A stretch of 64,000 nt of DNA from Thiovibrio frasassiensis (GTDB taxonomy: Bacteria; Desulfobacterota; Desulfobulbia; Desulfobulbales; Desulfurivibrionaceae), in the NCBI RefSeq assembly GCF_029607905.1, contig NZ_JAPHEH010000001.1, forward strand, positions 587,530-651,529. The letters run 5' to 3'. This document shows, one piece after another, positions 10,543 to 18,289 of this stretch. The notes under the pieces are model-generated. The model ran no database searches. It was not told the DNA's origin and saw nothing but the letters and a program-made list of their open reading frames with translations. The position numbers were made by a program, and so were the translations under genes. Each line of letters starts with the position of its first letter. Position 1 is the first letter of the stretch.

Positions 10543-11514
10543 ATGAGCATTGAACAGGCCAAGGAAGTACTCCGCATAGAAGCCGAAGGCATCACCGCCC
10601 TGCTTGAACAGATCGACGCCGATTTCGAGAAAGCCGTGGCCATGATCATGGAATGCCCTGCCCGGGTGGTGATCACCGGCATCGGCAAATCAGGGATCAT
10701 CGGCCAGAAGATCGCCGCCACCATGAACAGCACCGGCACCCCGGCCCTGTTTTTGCACCCGGTGGAAGCCATGCACGGCGACCTCGGCATGGTGGATCCT
10801 CAAGACGTCATCCTTGCCATCTCCTACAGCGGCGAAACCGCGGAACTCAGCCTCCTGCTCCCCAACCTCAAAAAGCGCGGGGCCAAAATCATTGCCATGA
10901 CCGGCAATCCGGCCTCCAGCCTTGCCCGGGGGGCCGATGCGGTGCTCAAGGTCGCGGTGCCCCAAGAGGCCTGCCCCTTGGGCTTGGCCCCCACGGCCAG
11001 TACCACCGCCGCCCTGGCCATGGGCGATGCTCTGGCCGTAGTGCTCTTGAACCTCAAGCAGTTCAAGGAAAGCGATTTCCGGCGCAACCATCCGGCCGGC
11101 AGCCTTGGGGAGCGCCTCAAGGTCAATGTTGCCGAGGTCATGCTTACCGGCGCAGCGGTTCCCAAGGTTTCCCAGACCGCCACCCTGCCGGAGGCCATCG
11201 CCGAACTGAACGCCAAAAATCTTGGCGCGGTGCTGATCATGCAAGCAGAAGAGATCACCGGCATCCTCACCGATGGCGATCTTCGCCGTTTGCTCAGCCA
11301 GAAAGGCGCAAGCCTGAACGGCCTCACTCTATCCAACGCCATGACCGCCAAGCCCAAAACCATTACCGCGGATCTTCTTGCCGCCGACGCCCTCAGCATC
11401 ATGCAGCGCCACGAAATCACCTTTCTGGCAGTGACCGAATACAGCGGCAAGCTGGCCGGCGTCCTCCATCTTCAGGATTTGCTGGGCAAGGGTGAGTTCC
11501 GCTTTCTGGTATAA
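10543..11514 (+). CDS. kdsD: D-arabinose-5-phosphate isomerase (KdsD/KpsF/GutQ family)
   Basis: Interconverts ribulose-5-phosphate and arabinose-5-phosphate, the precursor of KDO in lipopolysaccharide. 323 residues: a SIS sugar-isomerase domain (about 35-180; TGIGKSGIIGQKIAATMNS, ISYSGET) followed by a pair of CBS domains (about 200-320; GILTDGDLRR). Length and domain order match KdsD. It starts 17 bases after the purF stop and is probably in the same transcript; a hairpin with a T run follows at 11536. Confidence 0.94.
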   Translation: MSIEQAKEVLRIEAEGITALLEQIDADFEKAVAMIMECPARVVITGIGKSGIIGQKIAATMNSTGTPALFLHPVEAMHGDLGMVDPQDVILAISYSGETAELSLLLPNLKKRGAKIIAMTGNPASSLARGADAVLKVAVPQEACPLGLAPTASTTAALAMGDALAVVLLNLKQFKESDFRRNHPAGSLGERLKVNVAEVMLTGAAVPKVSQTATLPEAIAELNAKNLGAVLIMQAEEITGILTDGDLRRLLSQKGASLNGLTLSNAMTAKPKTITADLLAADALSIMQRHEITFLAVTEYSGKLAGVLHLQDLLGKGEFRFLV

Positions 11515-11535
11515 AACCGCGATAACGTTTTCACC

Positions 11536-11595
11536 AAACAGCCCCCGAAAAACCGCTTATTCTGTAGATATACCTATTGGGCGGGGCTGTTTTTT
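11536..11595 (+). terminator. probable terminator after kdsD
   Basis: AAACAGCCCC (11536-11545) pairs with GGGGCTGTTT (from 11583) across a 37-base loop and runs into six T. The long loop lowers confidence. Confidence 0.5.
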
Positions 11596-11632
11596 ATGCT
11601 AGAGTACGCGACGCTGAATTGGTCCAATGGAT

Positions 11633-11683
11633 TATAATCCAGCGACACCCGGTTAGAAATTTACCCGGCGCTCAATGCCGGGT
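11633..11683 (+). promoter_or_regulatory. promoter -10 and leader hairpin ahead of the hdrC-mvhD-metV operon
   Basis: A perfect TATAAT (11633-11638) lies 72 bases before the first ATG; the -35 region is poor, so an activator may be needed. The expected leader contains a small perfect hairpin, ACCCGGC (11663-11669) / GCCGGGT (11677-11683). Confidence 0.4.
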
Positions 11684-11709
11684 TTCATATCTTACGATGA
11701 GGCTTTGTT

Positions 11710-12276
11710 ATGGCAATCACCAGCAAGGATATCAATTCGGCCTTCAGTGCCGAGGTAACGGCGATTCCGGGAGGCGAATTCCTAAACCGCTGTTTTTCCT
11801 GCGGCGCCTGCAGCGGTATCTGCCCGGTCAGTCAGGCAATCCCGGATTTCGACCCCAGAAAGATCATCCACATGATCCGGATGGGGTTGAAAGAGACGCT
11901 GCTCAAATCCGATTTGCTCTGGTTCTGTTCCCGGTGCCGCAGCTGTGTCTTTGTCTGCCCCCAGGACGTCCGCTTTGCCGAGATCATGGTCGCCCTTCGC
12001 CAGCTGGCCTTGAAGGGAGGCTACATCAGCGAGCAGGATCTGCTCGACAAGGGCAAGAGTGCCTGGGTTGAACGCGATCTTTGCGTCTCCTGTCTGACCT
12101 GTGTCCGGGTCTGCCCCTGGCGGATTCCAAAAATCGACGACCAGGGCAAGGCTGCCATCGATCCCCAGGAATGTCGCGGCTGCGGCATCTGCCCCTCCGA
12201 ATGCCCTGCCCAGGCCATCCGCTTAAACGAGTCCGAGGATGAGCGTTTGATCGCCGCCTGCGGCGTAAATCAGTAG
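11710..12276 (+). CDS. HdrC-like polyferredoxin
   Basis: 188-residue electron-transfer protein. Residues about 28-85 are HdrC-like with CFSCGACSGICP and CSRCRSCVFVCP (two [4Fe-4S] sites); the C-terminal half adds a bacterial-type two-cluster ferredoxin (CVSCLTCVRVCP and CRGCGICPSECP), giving four predicted clusters. It belongs to the heterodisulfide reductase-like C family, here probably passing electrons between the MvhD-like protein and MetV. HdrA and HdrB are not adjacent. The ATG at 11710 gives an N-terminus of normal HdrC length. Confidence 0.85.
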   Translation: MAITSKDINSAFSAEVTAIPGGEFLNRCFSCGACSGICPVSQAIPDFDPRKIIHMIRMGLKETLLKSDLLWFCSRCRSCVFVCPQDVRFAEIMVALRQLALKGGYISEQDLLDKGKSAWVERDLCVSCLTCVRVCPWRIPKIDDQGKAAIDPQECRGCGICPSECPAQAIRLNESEDERLIAACGVNQ

Positions 12277-12277
12277 T

Positions 12278-12712
12278 ATGGTGAATCCCATGCCCTTTAC
12301 CCCGAATATTCAAGCATTCTGTTGCCATTACACCTCTCAGCAGACCCTGGCCGAAGGGCCGGAAGGGCTGCTGGCCGATGGCTTTCCTAAAAGCGTCACC
12401 ATCCACCGGTTGGCCTGCACCGGCAAACTCGAGGTCTCCACCCTGCTCAAGGCCTTTGAAGATGGGGCGGACGGCGTCTATGTCGCCGGTTGCCCCGCAG
12501 ACAAATGCCACAACCTCATGGGCAGTCAGCGGGCCGCCAAGCGGGTCGGGGCCATTAAAAAGGCCCTGGCCGAACTTGGGGTCGAACCGGAACGCATTGC
12601 AATGTATCACCTGGAGCGCGGCTTTCACCCTGATTTCGTCAAGGTTGCCCAGGAGATGGATGAACGGATTACGACCTTGGGCCCGAGCCCGTTTCAGGGA
12701 GGCACGAAATGA
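12278..12712 (+). CDS. MvhD/FrhD-type [2Fe-2S] subunit
   Basis: 144-residue protein of the MvhD (hydrogenase delta subunit/FlxA-like) family that links Hdr-type complexes to an electron donor. Conserved cysteines are FCCHY near residue 15, LACTGK, and GCPADKCH, the family pattern for a [2Fe-2S] cluster. The ATG at 12278 is one base after the hdrC-like stop; a second in-frame ATG at 12290 is a possible alternative. Its stop overlaps the metV start by four bases (ATGA), so translation is probably coupled. Confidence 0.85.
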   Translation: MVNPMPFTPNIQAFCCHYTSQQTLAEGPEGLLADGFPKSVTIHRLACTGKLEVSTLLKAFEDGADGVYVAGCPADKCHNLMGSQRAAKRVGAIKKALAELGVEPERIAMYHLERGFHPDFVKVAQEMDERITTLGPSPFQGGTK

Positions 12713-13377
12713 TTATTGCCGAAAGAAAACCACTCAATGAAATCATGGACATGGTGAAGGACGCCAAACGCATCCTGGTTCTGGGCTGCCGCGGCTGCGT
12801 GACGATCTGTTCCGCCGGCGGGGAACGCGAGGTGGAGATCCTTGCCTCCCTGATCCGTCTGGGCAAGCAGAAGGCCGGTCAGGAGGTTACAACCATCGAG
12901 GCCACCCTGGTCCGCCAGTGCGACAAGGAATATATCGACTCCATCGACCAATGGGACGGCCAGTACGACGCCATCGTTTCCATGGCCTGCGGGGTGGGGG
13001 TCAACTTTATCGCCAATCTGCACCCCATGGCCAAGGTATATCCCGGGGTGAACACCTCTTCCTTCGGCGGCTCCGCCGAACAGGGGGTATGGAGCGAACA
13101 ATGCGCCGGTTGCGGCAACTGCATCCTCCACCTCACCGGCGGCCTCTGCCCGGTGGCCCGCTGCGCCAAAAGCCTGATGAACGGCCCCTGCGGCGGTTCG
13201 GTGGACGGGCGCTGCGAAATCAACAAGGATGTGCCCTGCATCTGGCAGTCCATTCACGACAAAATGGTCCGCATCGACAATGCGGCCGGGCTTGCCGCCA
13301 TCGCCCCGATCCGGGACTGGTCCACCTCCGGCCACGGCGGCCCGCGCAAAACCGTGCGCAACGACCTGACTGTCTGA
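12709..13377 (+). CDS. metV: MetV-type Cys-rich subunit of methylenetetrahydrofolate reductase
   Basis: 222 residues. In acetogens MetV partners MetF in the methyl branch of the reductive acetyl-CoA pathway. Cysteine clusters: GCRGCVTIC near residue 25, QCAGCGNC, CPVARCAKSLMNGPCGG, then single cysteines in RCE and PC. This C-terminal signature matches that at the end of the MetF encoded at 7351-8931, so the window has the domain in both fused and free forms. The gene overlaps mvhD-like by four bases and is followed by a strong terminator. Confidence 0.87.
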   Translation: MIIAERKPLNEIMDMVKDAKRILVLGCRGCVTICSAGGEREVEILASLIRLGKQKAGQEVTTIEATLVRQCDKEYIDSIDQWDGQYDAIVSMACGVGVNFIANLHPMAKVYPGVNTSSFGGSAEQGVWSEQCAGCGNCILHLTGGLCPVARCAKSLMNGPCGGSVDGRCEINKDVPCIWQSIHDKMVRIDNAAGLAAIAPIRDWSTSGHGGPRKTVRNDLTV

Positions 13378-13407
13378 TCTTTTTTTTCGATTCACCAACA
13401 CAAAAAA

Positions 13408-13439
13408 GGCGAAGCGCGACAAGCGCTTCGCCTTTTTTT
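13408..13439 (+). terminator. strong intrinsic terminator after metV
   Basis: Perfect 10-bp stem GGCGAAGCGC (13408-13417) / GCGCTTCGCC (13423-13432), loop GACAA, followed by seven T and preceded by six A, so it may work in both directions. Confidence 0.93.
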
Positions 13440-13654
13440 ATGGCCCCTTGTTCCACTCAAAAATAGCAATTTAAGACATAAACTACCCCTTTCCCCCAAG
13501 GCCATTTCTTGCAAGGGTATCAATTTCCCCCCGGACTCACGGCAGAACAGTACCCGGCCAAAGAATTTACCCCCAAACCACCACAGAAAAATTCGCTCGA
13601 ATTTTTCTACCCTCCTCTGCCACAAGTAAACATCCCCCTAGCGCCGGAACAACG
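13440..13654. other. intergenic stretch between convergent units
   Basis: No gene seen. It holds a tight A/T-rich palindrome, AAAAATTCG (13587-13595) / CGAATTTTT (13598-13606), with no obvious role, between the metV terminator and the terminator of the minus-strand glycolysis/tRNA-Leu unit. Confidence 0.5.
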
Positions 13655-13695
13655 GACGCAAAAAAGCCCGCTTCCCCTTTCAGGGGGCGGGCTTT
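13655..13695 (-). terminator. terminator of the gap-to-tRNA-Leu transcript
   Basis: AAAGCCCGC (13663-13671) pairs with GCGGGCTTT (13687-13695), with a further C/G-rich inner stem. On the minus strand it ends in six T. It lies just beyond tRNA-Leu. Confidence 0.85.
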
Positions 13696-13728
13696 CTGTA
13701 CTTCCCGGACAAAGCCGGTTACTCAATA

Positions 13729-13813
13729 TGGTACCGAAGGCCGGACTCGAACCGGCATGGGTTGCCCCACAGACACCTCAAGCCTGCGTGTCTACCAATT
13801 CCACCACTTCGGC
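13729..13813 (-). tRNA. tRNA-Leu (anticodon GAG)
   Basis: 85-nt class II tRNA on the minus strand. The acceptor arm GCCGAAG pairs with CTTCGGT, followed by A and an encoded CCA. The anticodon stem CAGGC/GTCTG closes the loop TTGAGGT (anticodon GAG, reading CUC/CUU), a long variable arm follows, and the T-loop is GGTTCGAGTCC. It sits 36 bases downstream of secG and ahead of a terminator. Confidence 0.96.
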
Positions 13814-13849
13814 ACAATTCTTATTTTCAAATCAAACAGCAACAAACTA

Positions 13850-14194
13850 TTACTTACCCTGGGCCGGTACTTGCGGCGCAGCCCCGTCCGCGGCAGGCAA
13901 GGGAATCGGTGCATTGTGCGGTTCCGCCACCGGAGCAACAACCTCTTTCATAACCGAACCATCCCCGGTTCTGCTTGACATATACGCCAGGGAGATGGAG
14001 GTCACCATGAAGAAAACCGCCGCCCAGGTCGTAATCTTGTTCAACAGAGGCAACGGGCCTTCCGTTCCAAAAACGGTCTGACTGGAACCGCCAAATGCCG
14101 CGCCCATGTCGGCACCCTTGCCGTGCTGCAACAAAACAATCACGATGAGGAAGAGACAGATAAGGATATGAACAACGGTCAGTAAGGTGATCAT
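13850..14194 (-). CDS. secG: preprotein translocase subunit SecG
   Basis: Inner-membrane accessory subunit of the SecYEG channel. 114 residues with two hydrophobic helices (ITLLTVVHILICLFLIVIVL near the N-terminus and TTWAAVFFMVTSISLAYM), separated by the SecG signature GKGADMGAAFGGSSQTVFG. The C-terminal tail is rich in Ala/Pro. The ATG at 14194 gives the normal SecG N-terminus; the open frame extends to 14269 without homology and would overlap tpiA. It is 19 bases after tpiA, a common tpiA-secG arrangement. Confidence 0.95.
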   Translation of the reverse strand: MITLLTVVHILICLFLIVIVLLQHGKGADMGAAFGGSSQTVFGTEGPLPLLNKITTWAAVFFMVTSISLAYMSSRTGDGSVMKEVVAPVAEPHNAPIPLPAADGAAPQVPAQGK

Positions 14195-14213
14195 GCTCTC
14201 GTAGTTACCATTA

Positions 14214-14969
14214 TTACCGGAAGTGGATGATGCGTTCGAAGGAATCGGCCTTGAGCGATGCCCCGCCAACCAAGGCGCCGTCTATATCAGGCTGCCGCAA
14301 CAGGGCATCCACATTCCCGGAATTGACGCTGCCACCATACAATATTCTCATTTGGCGGGCAATACTTTTCTCGTACATCTCAAACAGCAGATTTCGCACG
14401 AATTCATGGGCTTCCTGTGCCTGTTCCTCACTGGCGGTTTTCCCGGTACCGATCGCCCAAACCGGCTCATAGGCCAAGACCATCCCAGCAGGTTCAACCA
14501 CGGAAATACCGGCAAGCCCACCCCGAACCTGCCGCTCCAGCACGGCCATGGTTTGGCCCGACTCCCGTTCGGCCAGGGTTTCGCCAAAACAGAGGACCGG
14601 GGTAATGCCAAAGCGCATGGCCCCTGCCACCCGCCGATTGATGAGCCCATCGCTCTCGCCGAAGATCTGCCGGCGCTCCGAATGGCCGATGATGGCCATC
14701 CGACACTCCAGCTCCCGCAACATCCCGGGGGCGATCTCTCCGGTAAAAGCGCCCTGTTCTTCCCAGCAGACATTCTGGGCGGCCAGCCGAACCTGCGAAC
14801 CGCGAACCACCTCGGCCACCGTCGCCAGGGCGGTAAAAGGCGGGGCGATCATAACCTCCCGGTCCGTCAACCCCTCACAGGCGGAGACCACAGCCCCGGC
14901 AAGAGCCCTGGCCTCACCAAGCGAGGTGTGCATCTTCCAGTTCCCGGCAATCAAGGGGATGCGCTGCAT
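14214..14969 (-). CDS. tpiA: triosephosphate isomerase
   Basis: 251-residue glycolytic TIM barrel interconverting DHAP and glyceraldehyde-3-phosphate. Active-site Lys is in AGNWKMH (residues 8-14), the catalytic His in IIGHSERR, the catalytic Glu in AYEPVWAIGTG, and the phosphate loop is YGGSVNSGN. It starts 10 bases after the pgk stop and belongs to the gap-rimI-pgk-tpiA-secG block. Confidence 0.98.
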   Translation of the reverse strand: MQRIPLIAGNWKMHTSLGEARALAGAVVSACEGLTDREVMIAPPFTALATVAEVVRGSQVRLAAQNVCWEEQGAFTGEIAPGMLRELECRMAIIGHSERRQIFGESDGLINRRVAGAMRFGITPVLCFGETLAERESGQTMAVLERQVRGGLAGISVVEPAGMVLAYEPVWAIGTGKTASEEQAQEAHEFVRNLLFEMYEKSIARQMRILYGGSVNSGNVDALLRQPDIDGALVGGASLKADSFERIIHFR

Positions 14970-14979
14970 TGGTTATTCC

Positions 14980-16164
14980 TTATTCCTTTGCTTCCAGGGC
15001 TTCGACCCCGGGCAGTTTCTTGCCCTCCATCAGCATGAGAAACGCGCCGCCGCCGGTGGAGATGTAGGAGATGTTGTTGGACTCACCCGCCCTGTGCACC
15101 GCCACGTCGGTATCGCCGCCGCCGACAATGGTCAGGGCATGGGACTGGGCCAGGCGCTGCACCATGGCCATGGTGCCCCGAGAAAAGGCATCCATTTCAA
15201 AGGCCCCCATGGGACCGTTCCAGATGATGGTTTTCGCGTCCTCCAGGGCCTCGGAAAAGAGCACCGTGGTGGCAGGGCCGATGTCGAGCACCATCCAGTC
15301 CTTGGGCACTTCCTGGACCGGAACCCGTTTGGTTTCAGCCCGGGCCTCGAACCTGTCGGCAACAATACAGTCCACCGGCAGATAGAGCTTCACCCCAAGA
15401 CGCTTGGCCTTGTTGATCAACTCCCTGGCCGTGTCGAGCAGTTCGTCTTCCACCTTGGATTGCCCCATGTCATAGCCGATACTCTTCAAAAAAGTATTGG
15501 CCATGGCTCCGCCGATGACCATCTTGTCCACCCGGTCCATAAGGTTGTGCAGAGCGCCGAGTTTGCTGGAGACCTTGGCCCCGCCGACAATGGCAACCAA
15601 AGGACGCATGGGGTTGCTCACCGAGCGGTGGAAATAATCCATCTCCTTCTGCAACAGGAACCCGGCCGCACACTGCTCGACAAAGTGGGTCACCCCCACC
15701 ACGGAGGCATGGGCCCGGTGCGCCACGGCAAAGGCATCGTTAATATAGACGTCGCACAGACTGGCCAGTTGACTGGCAAACCCCTCGTCGTTCTGCTGCT
15801 CTTCCGCATGGAAACGCAGGTTTTCCAGGAGAATCACGCTACCCGGCTCCATGGCCTCGACCATGGCCTTGGTTTCCGCGCCGATGCAGTCCGGAGCGAG
15901 CTTGACCTCCTTATTCAACAACCGGGAAAGACGCTTGGCTGCAGGGGCCAGACTGAACTGCGGTTTACGCTCTCCCTTGGGCCGCCCCAGATGCGAACAG
16001 ATGATAATCTTGGCGTTTTCGTCCAAGGCGTAGTTAAGGGTGGGCAGCACCCCGCGGATCCGGATATCATCGGTGATATTCTGCTGTTCATCCAGAGGCA
16101 CGTTAAAATCAACGCGAATGAGCAGTTTCTTGCCCTTGATATCAATATCCCGGATATTTTTCAT
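14980..16164 (-). CDS. pgk: phosphoglycerate kinase
   Basis: 394 residues, normal length for bacterial PGK; makes ATP from 1,3-bisphosphoglycerate. N-terminal substrate signature [13 protein letters not shown], and the C-terminal nucleotide motifs [11 protein letters not shown] and IVGGGDT are intact. The upstream sequence GGGGGGATGG precedes the ATG. Located 76 bases after rimI and 10 bases before tpiA. Confidence 0.98.
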   Translation of the reverse strand: MKNIRDIDIKGKKLLIRVDFNVPLDEQQNITDDIRIRGVLPTLNYALDENAKIIICSHLGRPKGERKPQFSLAPAAKRLSRLLNKEVKLAPDCIGAETKAMVEAMEPGSVILLENLRFHAEEQQNDEGFASQLASLCDVYINDAFAVAHRAHASVVGVTHFVEQCAAGFLLQKEMDYFHRSVSNPMRPLVAIVGGAKVSSKLGALHNLMDRVDKMVIGGAMANTFLKSIGYDMGQSKVEDELLDTARELINKAKRLGVKLYLPVDCIVADRFEARAETKRVPVQEVPKDWMVLDIGPATTVLFSEALEDAKTIIWNGPMGAFEMDAFSRGTMAMVQRLAQSHALTIVGGGDTDVAVHRAGESNNISYISTGGGAFLMLMEGKKLPGVEALEAKE

Positions 16165-16240
16165 GGAGCCATCCCCCCAAACTTTTTTTAACCGCCGTGC
16201 ACACAGAGCAGTGCCACAACGATGGTTCTATAGCAACAGC

Positions 16241-16756
16241 TCATAACTGCGCGGAAAAAACTATTTTCTCCATGAGGATCGCATCTTCCGGCGGCGAAGC
16301 GTAATACCCTTTCCGCAACCCCGCCCGCCGAAAGCCGAACCGTTCATAGAGGGCCAGAGCAGGAAGATTGGTAGCGCGTAGCTCCAAAAAACAGTGTCCC
16401 ACCCCCTGCGCCGCGAGATAGTGCAGGGCATGCGCCACAAGCTCTGCCGCTATTCCCTGCCGCCGGCATTCCCGGCCAACCGCGATTTTCAGCAGCTCCG
16501 CCTCTCCGACCAAACTCCGACCACAGACAAACCCGCATACCTGCCCCGAAGCGGACGATTCGGCAACAAACTGCCAGCCGCTCTCCTGTGCATGCTCACC
16601 GGCCAACTGCCCAGGGCTCCACGGCGAAGGATTTTCCGCCTCGATACCCGCAACCGCCTCAAGATCACCGCCGGTCATCGGTCGCACGTAAAATGGACAC
16701 ACCACGTGGGGTGAAGCCGAAGGCGCATTCGCCTCCTTGGGCCGCAAACCTTTCAC
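16241..16756 (-). CDS. rimI: [ribosomal protein S18]-alanine N-acetyltransferase RimI
   Basis: GNAT-family acetyltransferase of 171 residues. The fold runs from YVRPMTGGDLEAV through the acetyl-CoA loop RRQGIAAELVAHAL to ELRATNLPALALYERFGF, the RimI-type C-terminal signature. Its target is predicted to be the N-terminal Ala of S18; other GNAT substrates cannot be excluded. It is inserted between gap (11 bases upstream) and pgk in the glycolytic block, an unusual neighbour with no obvious functional link. Confidence 0.85.
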   Translation of the reverse strand: MKGLRPKEANAPSASPHVVCPFYVRPMTGGDLEAVAGIEAENPSPWSPGQLAGEHAQESGWQFVAESSASGQVCGFVCGRSLVGEAELLKIAVGRECRRQGIAAELVAHALHYLAAQGVGHCFLELRATNLPALALYERFGFRRAGLRKGYYASPPEDAILMEKIVFSAQL

Positions 16757-16767
16757 CCCTAACCGTC

Positions 16768-17976
16768 CTAGATCATCTGCTCGGCAATGGAAACAGTCCG
16801 GTCGCCCAGCACATTGGTATAGCTGCCCAGCTCATTGTCGTACCAGGCATACACCACCGCTTGGGTCACCGGCACTTCCAGGGTGGTCGGGCCGATGTTG
16901 CAGCCGAGCTTGGCAAGATTCACCTTGATGCTCCCCGTGCGGGTATGGGTCTCCGAGCCCTCGATAACCGCGGCGGCAAAAGGCATCCCGATGATATCCG
17001 TGGATACGTGCTGCTCGTCGCTGTATTCGAGATAGCGTGAGTTCTTGGCGTAATCCCGATAGATGGAGTTCACCAGTTTGCGCTTAATGGGGGACTCCAT
17101 ACTCTCATCCTGCAGGTTGAGTACCAGAACAATCAGAGAGCCGGTATTGGTGGGAATCCTTACCGACTCGGCAATGAAGCCGATGCTTTTCATCTCCGGG
17201 ATGACCAGGGGCAAGGCCTTTGCCGCGCCGGTGGTGGTGAGGATGATATTATTGAAGATGCTCCGATTTTTCCGGAGATCGGTGGCCCCGGCATTGGGCA
17301 ACCGGTCGAGAACCTGCTGACTGCCGGTGGCGGCATGGACCGTGACCATGGAGGCGCTCAAAAATCGGTCCGCACCAAAATGATCGAGCAGAGGCTTGAT
17401 CATGAAGGAAAGACAGGTGGTGGTGCAGGAGGCCGCGGAAATCAGGGTATGCTGGGAGGGATTAAAATCGCCGTCGTTGATGCCCATCACCGTGGTGACG
17501 GCATCAGCGGGCATCTCCAAGCCTTTGTTCTTGATTTTAAAGGGAGCGGAGAGGAGCACCTTTTCCGCCCCGGCCTGGACATGGCCCCGCAACGCACCCT
17601 TGGGACTGTCGCCGTCCGCGGTGGGATCGGTGAAGACCCCGGTGGTATCCACGACCAGACGCACACCGTTTTCCTTCCACTGAATCCCGGCAGGGTTCCG
17701 GGCCTCCCGCAGAATCTTGACCGGCACGCCGTTGATGGTCATGGTGCCGTCCGCCTCATTAAGGTTTTCGATGACCTGGCCGCTCTTGCAGCCATGCAGG
17801 TACATGCCGAGCCGTCCGTAGGAGCTGTCCCGGTCGATGGAGCCGGCTATGTCCTGAAGCCCGGTGCCCACCTGCCGCCCCACGTTGACCACAATCTCGG
17901 AAAAATGCTTGCGGGAAACATGATGCCACAGTGAAAGCTTACCGATTCGGCCCAGGCCGTTAATGCCTAATTTCAT
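16768..17976 (-). CDS. gap: glyceraldehyde-3-phosphate dehydrogenase, long divergent form
   Basis: 402 residues, about 65 more than classical GAPDH. The fold is clear: INGLGRIGK at 5-13, catalytic C184 in SAASCTTTC (classical ASCTTN), catalytic His in MVTVHAATG, and WYDNELG near the C-terminus. The extra length lies mainly before C184 (segments around 33-75 and 118-130) and near 325-345. The usual Asp/Asn-Asp after beta-2 is replaced by NVGRQ, so cofactor preference may differ. The ATG at 17976 begins the Rossmann strand; an upstream frame has no homology. First gene of the glycolytic block with its own promoter at 18208-18236. Confidence 0.9.
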   Translation of the reverse strand: MKLGINGLGRIGKLSLWHHVSRKHFSEIVVNVGRQVGTGLQDIAGSIDRDSSYGRLGMYLHGCKSGQVIENLNEADGTMTINGVPVKILREARNPAGIQWKENGVRLVVDTTGVFTDPTADGDSPKGALRGHVQAGAEKVLLSAPFKIKNKGLEMPADAVTTVMGINDGDFNPSQHTLISAASCTTTCLSFMIKPLLDHFGADRFLSASMVTVHAATGSQQVLDRLPNAGATDLRKNRSIFNNIILTTTGAAKALPLVIPEMKSIGFIAESVRIPTNTGSLIVLVLNLQDESMESPIKRKLVNSIYRDYAKNSRYLEYSDEQHVSTDIIGMPFAAAVIEGSETHTRTGSIKVNLAKLGCNIGPTTLEVPVTQAVVYAWYDNELGSYTNVLGDRTVSIAEQMI

Positions 17977-18207
17977 GGGATACCTCTCCTTCTGCGCTTT
18001 GATTGAACAGGCACATTTTTGACGAAATCGTAAAAACAAAAAATAATGCCGAGGCGAAACGGCAGAAATACAATTGTTTTAGAATCAAACGCCGTTGCGC
18101 TGCCGCCGTTGCACTGCCGCCGTTGCACTGCCGCCGTTGCACTGCTGATTAACTTCGCGTCTCTGCGTTGTTGCACTAAAAAAGAGCGTACGCGAGACAA
18201 TCGGATG
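17977..18207 (-). other. long 5' leader of gap
   Basis: About 225 transcribed bases are predicted between the promoter at 18208-18236 and the gap ATG. Apart from the 14-bp tandem repeat at 18091-18146 I see no gene. The proximal part has GGAGAGG just ahead of the ATG as ribosome binding site. Confidence 0.5.
18091..18146. repeat. four tandem copies of a 14-bp unit in the gap leader
   Basis: Unit GCCGTTGCACTGCC (plus strand) at 18091, 18105, 18119 and 18133. Copy 1 has G for A at position 9, and copy 4 has T for C at its last base; the middle two are identical. The unit length is not a multiple of three, so it is not coding. Confidence 0.95.
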
Positions 18208-18236
18208 ATTATACGAAAGGGGCATGCTTCCGGCAA
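18208..18236 (-). promoter_or_regulatory. predicted sigma-70 promoter of gap
   Basis: On the minus strand TTGCCG (18231-18236), 17-base spacer, perfect TATAAT (18208-18213). The predicted start near 18201 gives a leader of about 225 bases. Confidence 0.6.
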
Positions 18237-18289
18237 GCAAAACTTTGCCCCTGCCGCCCGGCAACCGGTGGCCGGATAGGTAAAACAAC

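Noticed and set aside
14548-16191. 547-codon plus-strand frame over tpiA and pgk
   Set aside because: Spans two unmistakable glycolytic genes on the minus strand and has no recognisable domain.
17960-18142. 60-codon minus-strand frame through the 14-bp repeats
   Set aside because: The repeat unit is not a multiple of three and the frame has no ribosome binding site; the repeat is better seen as untranslated leader.
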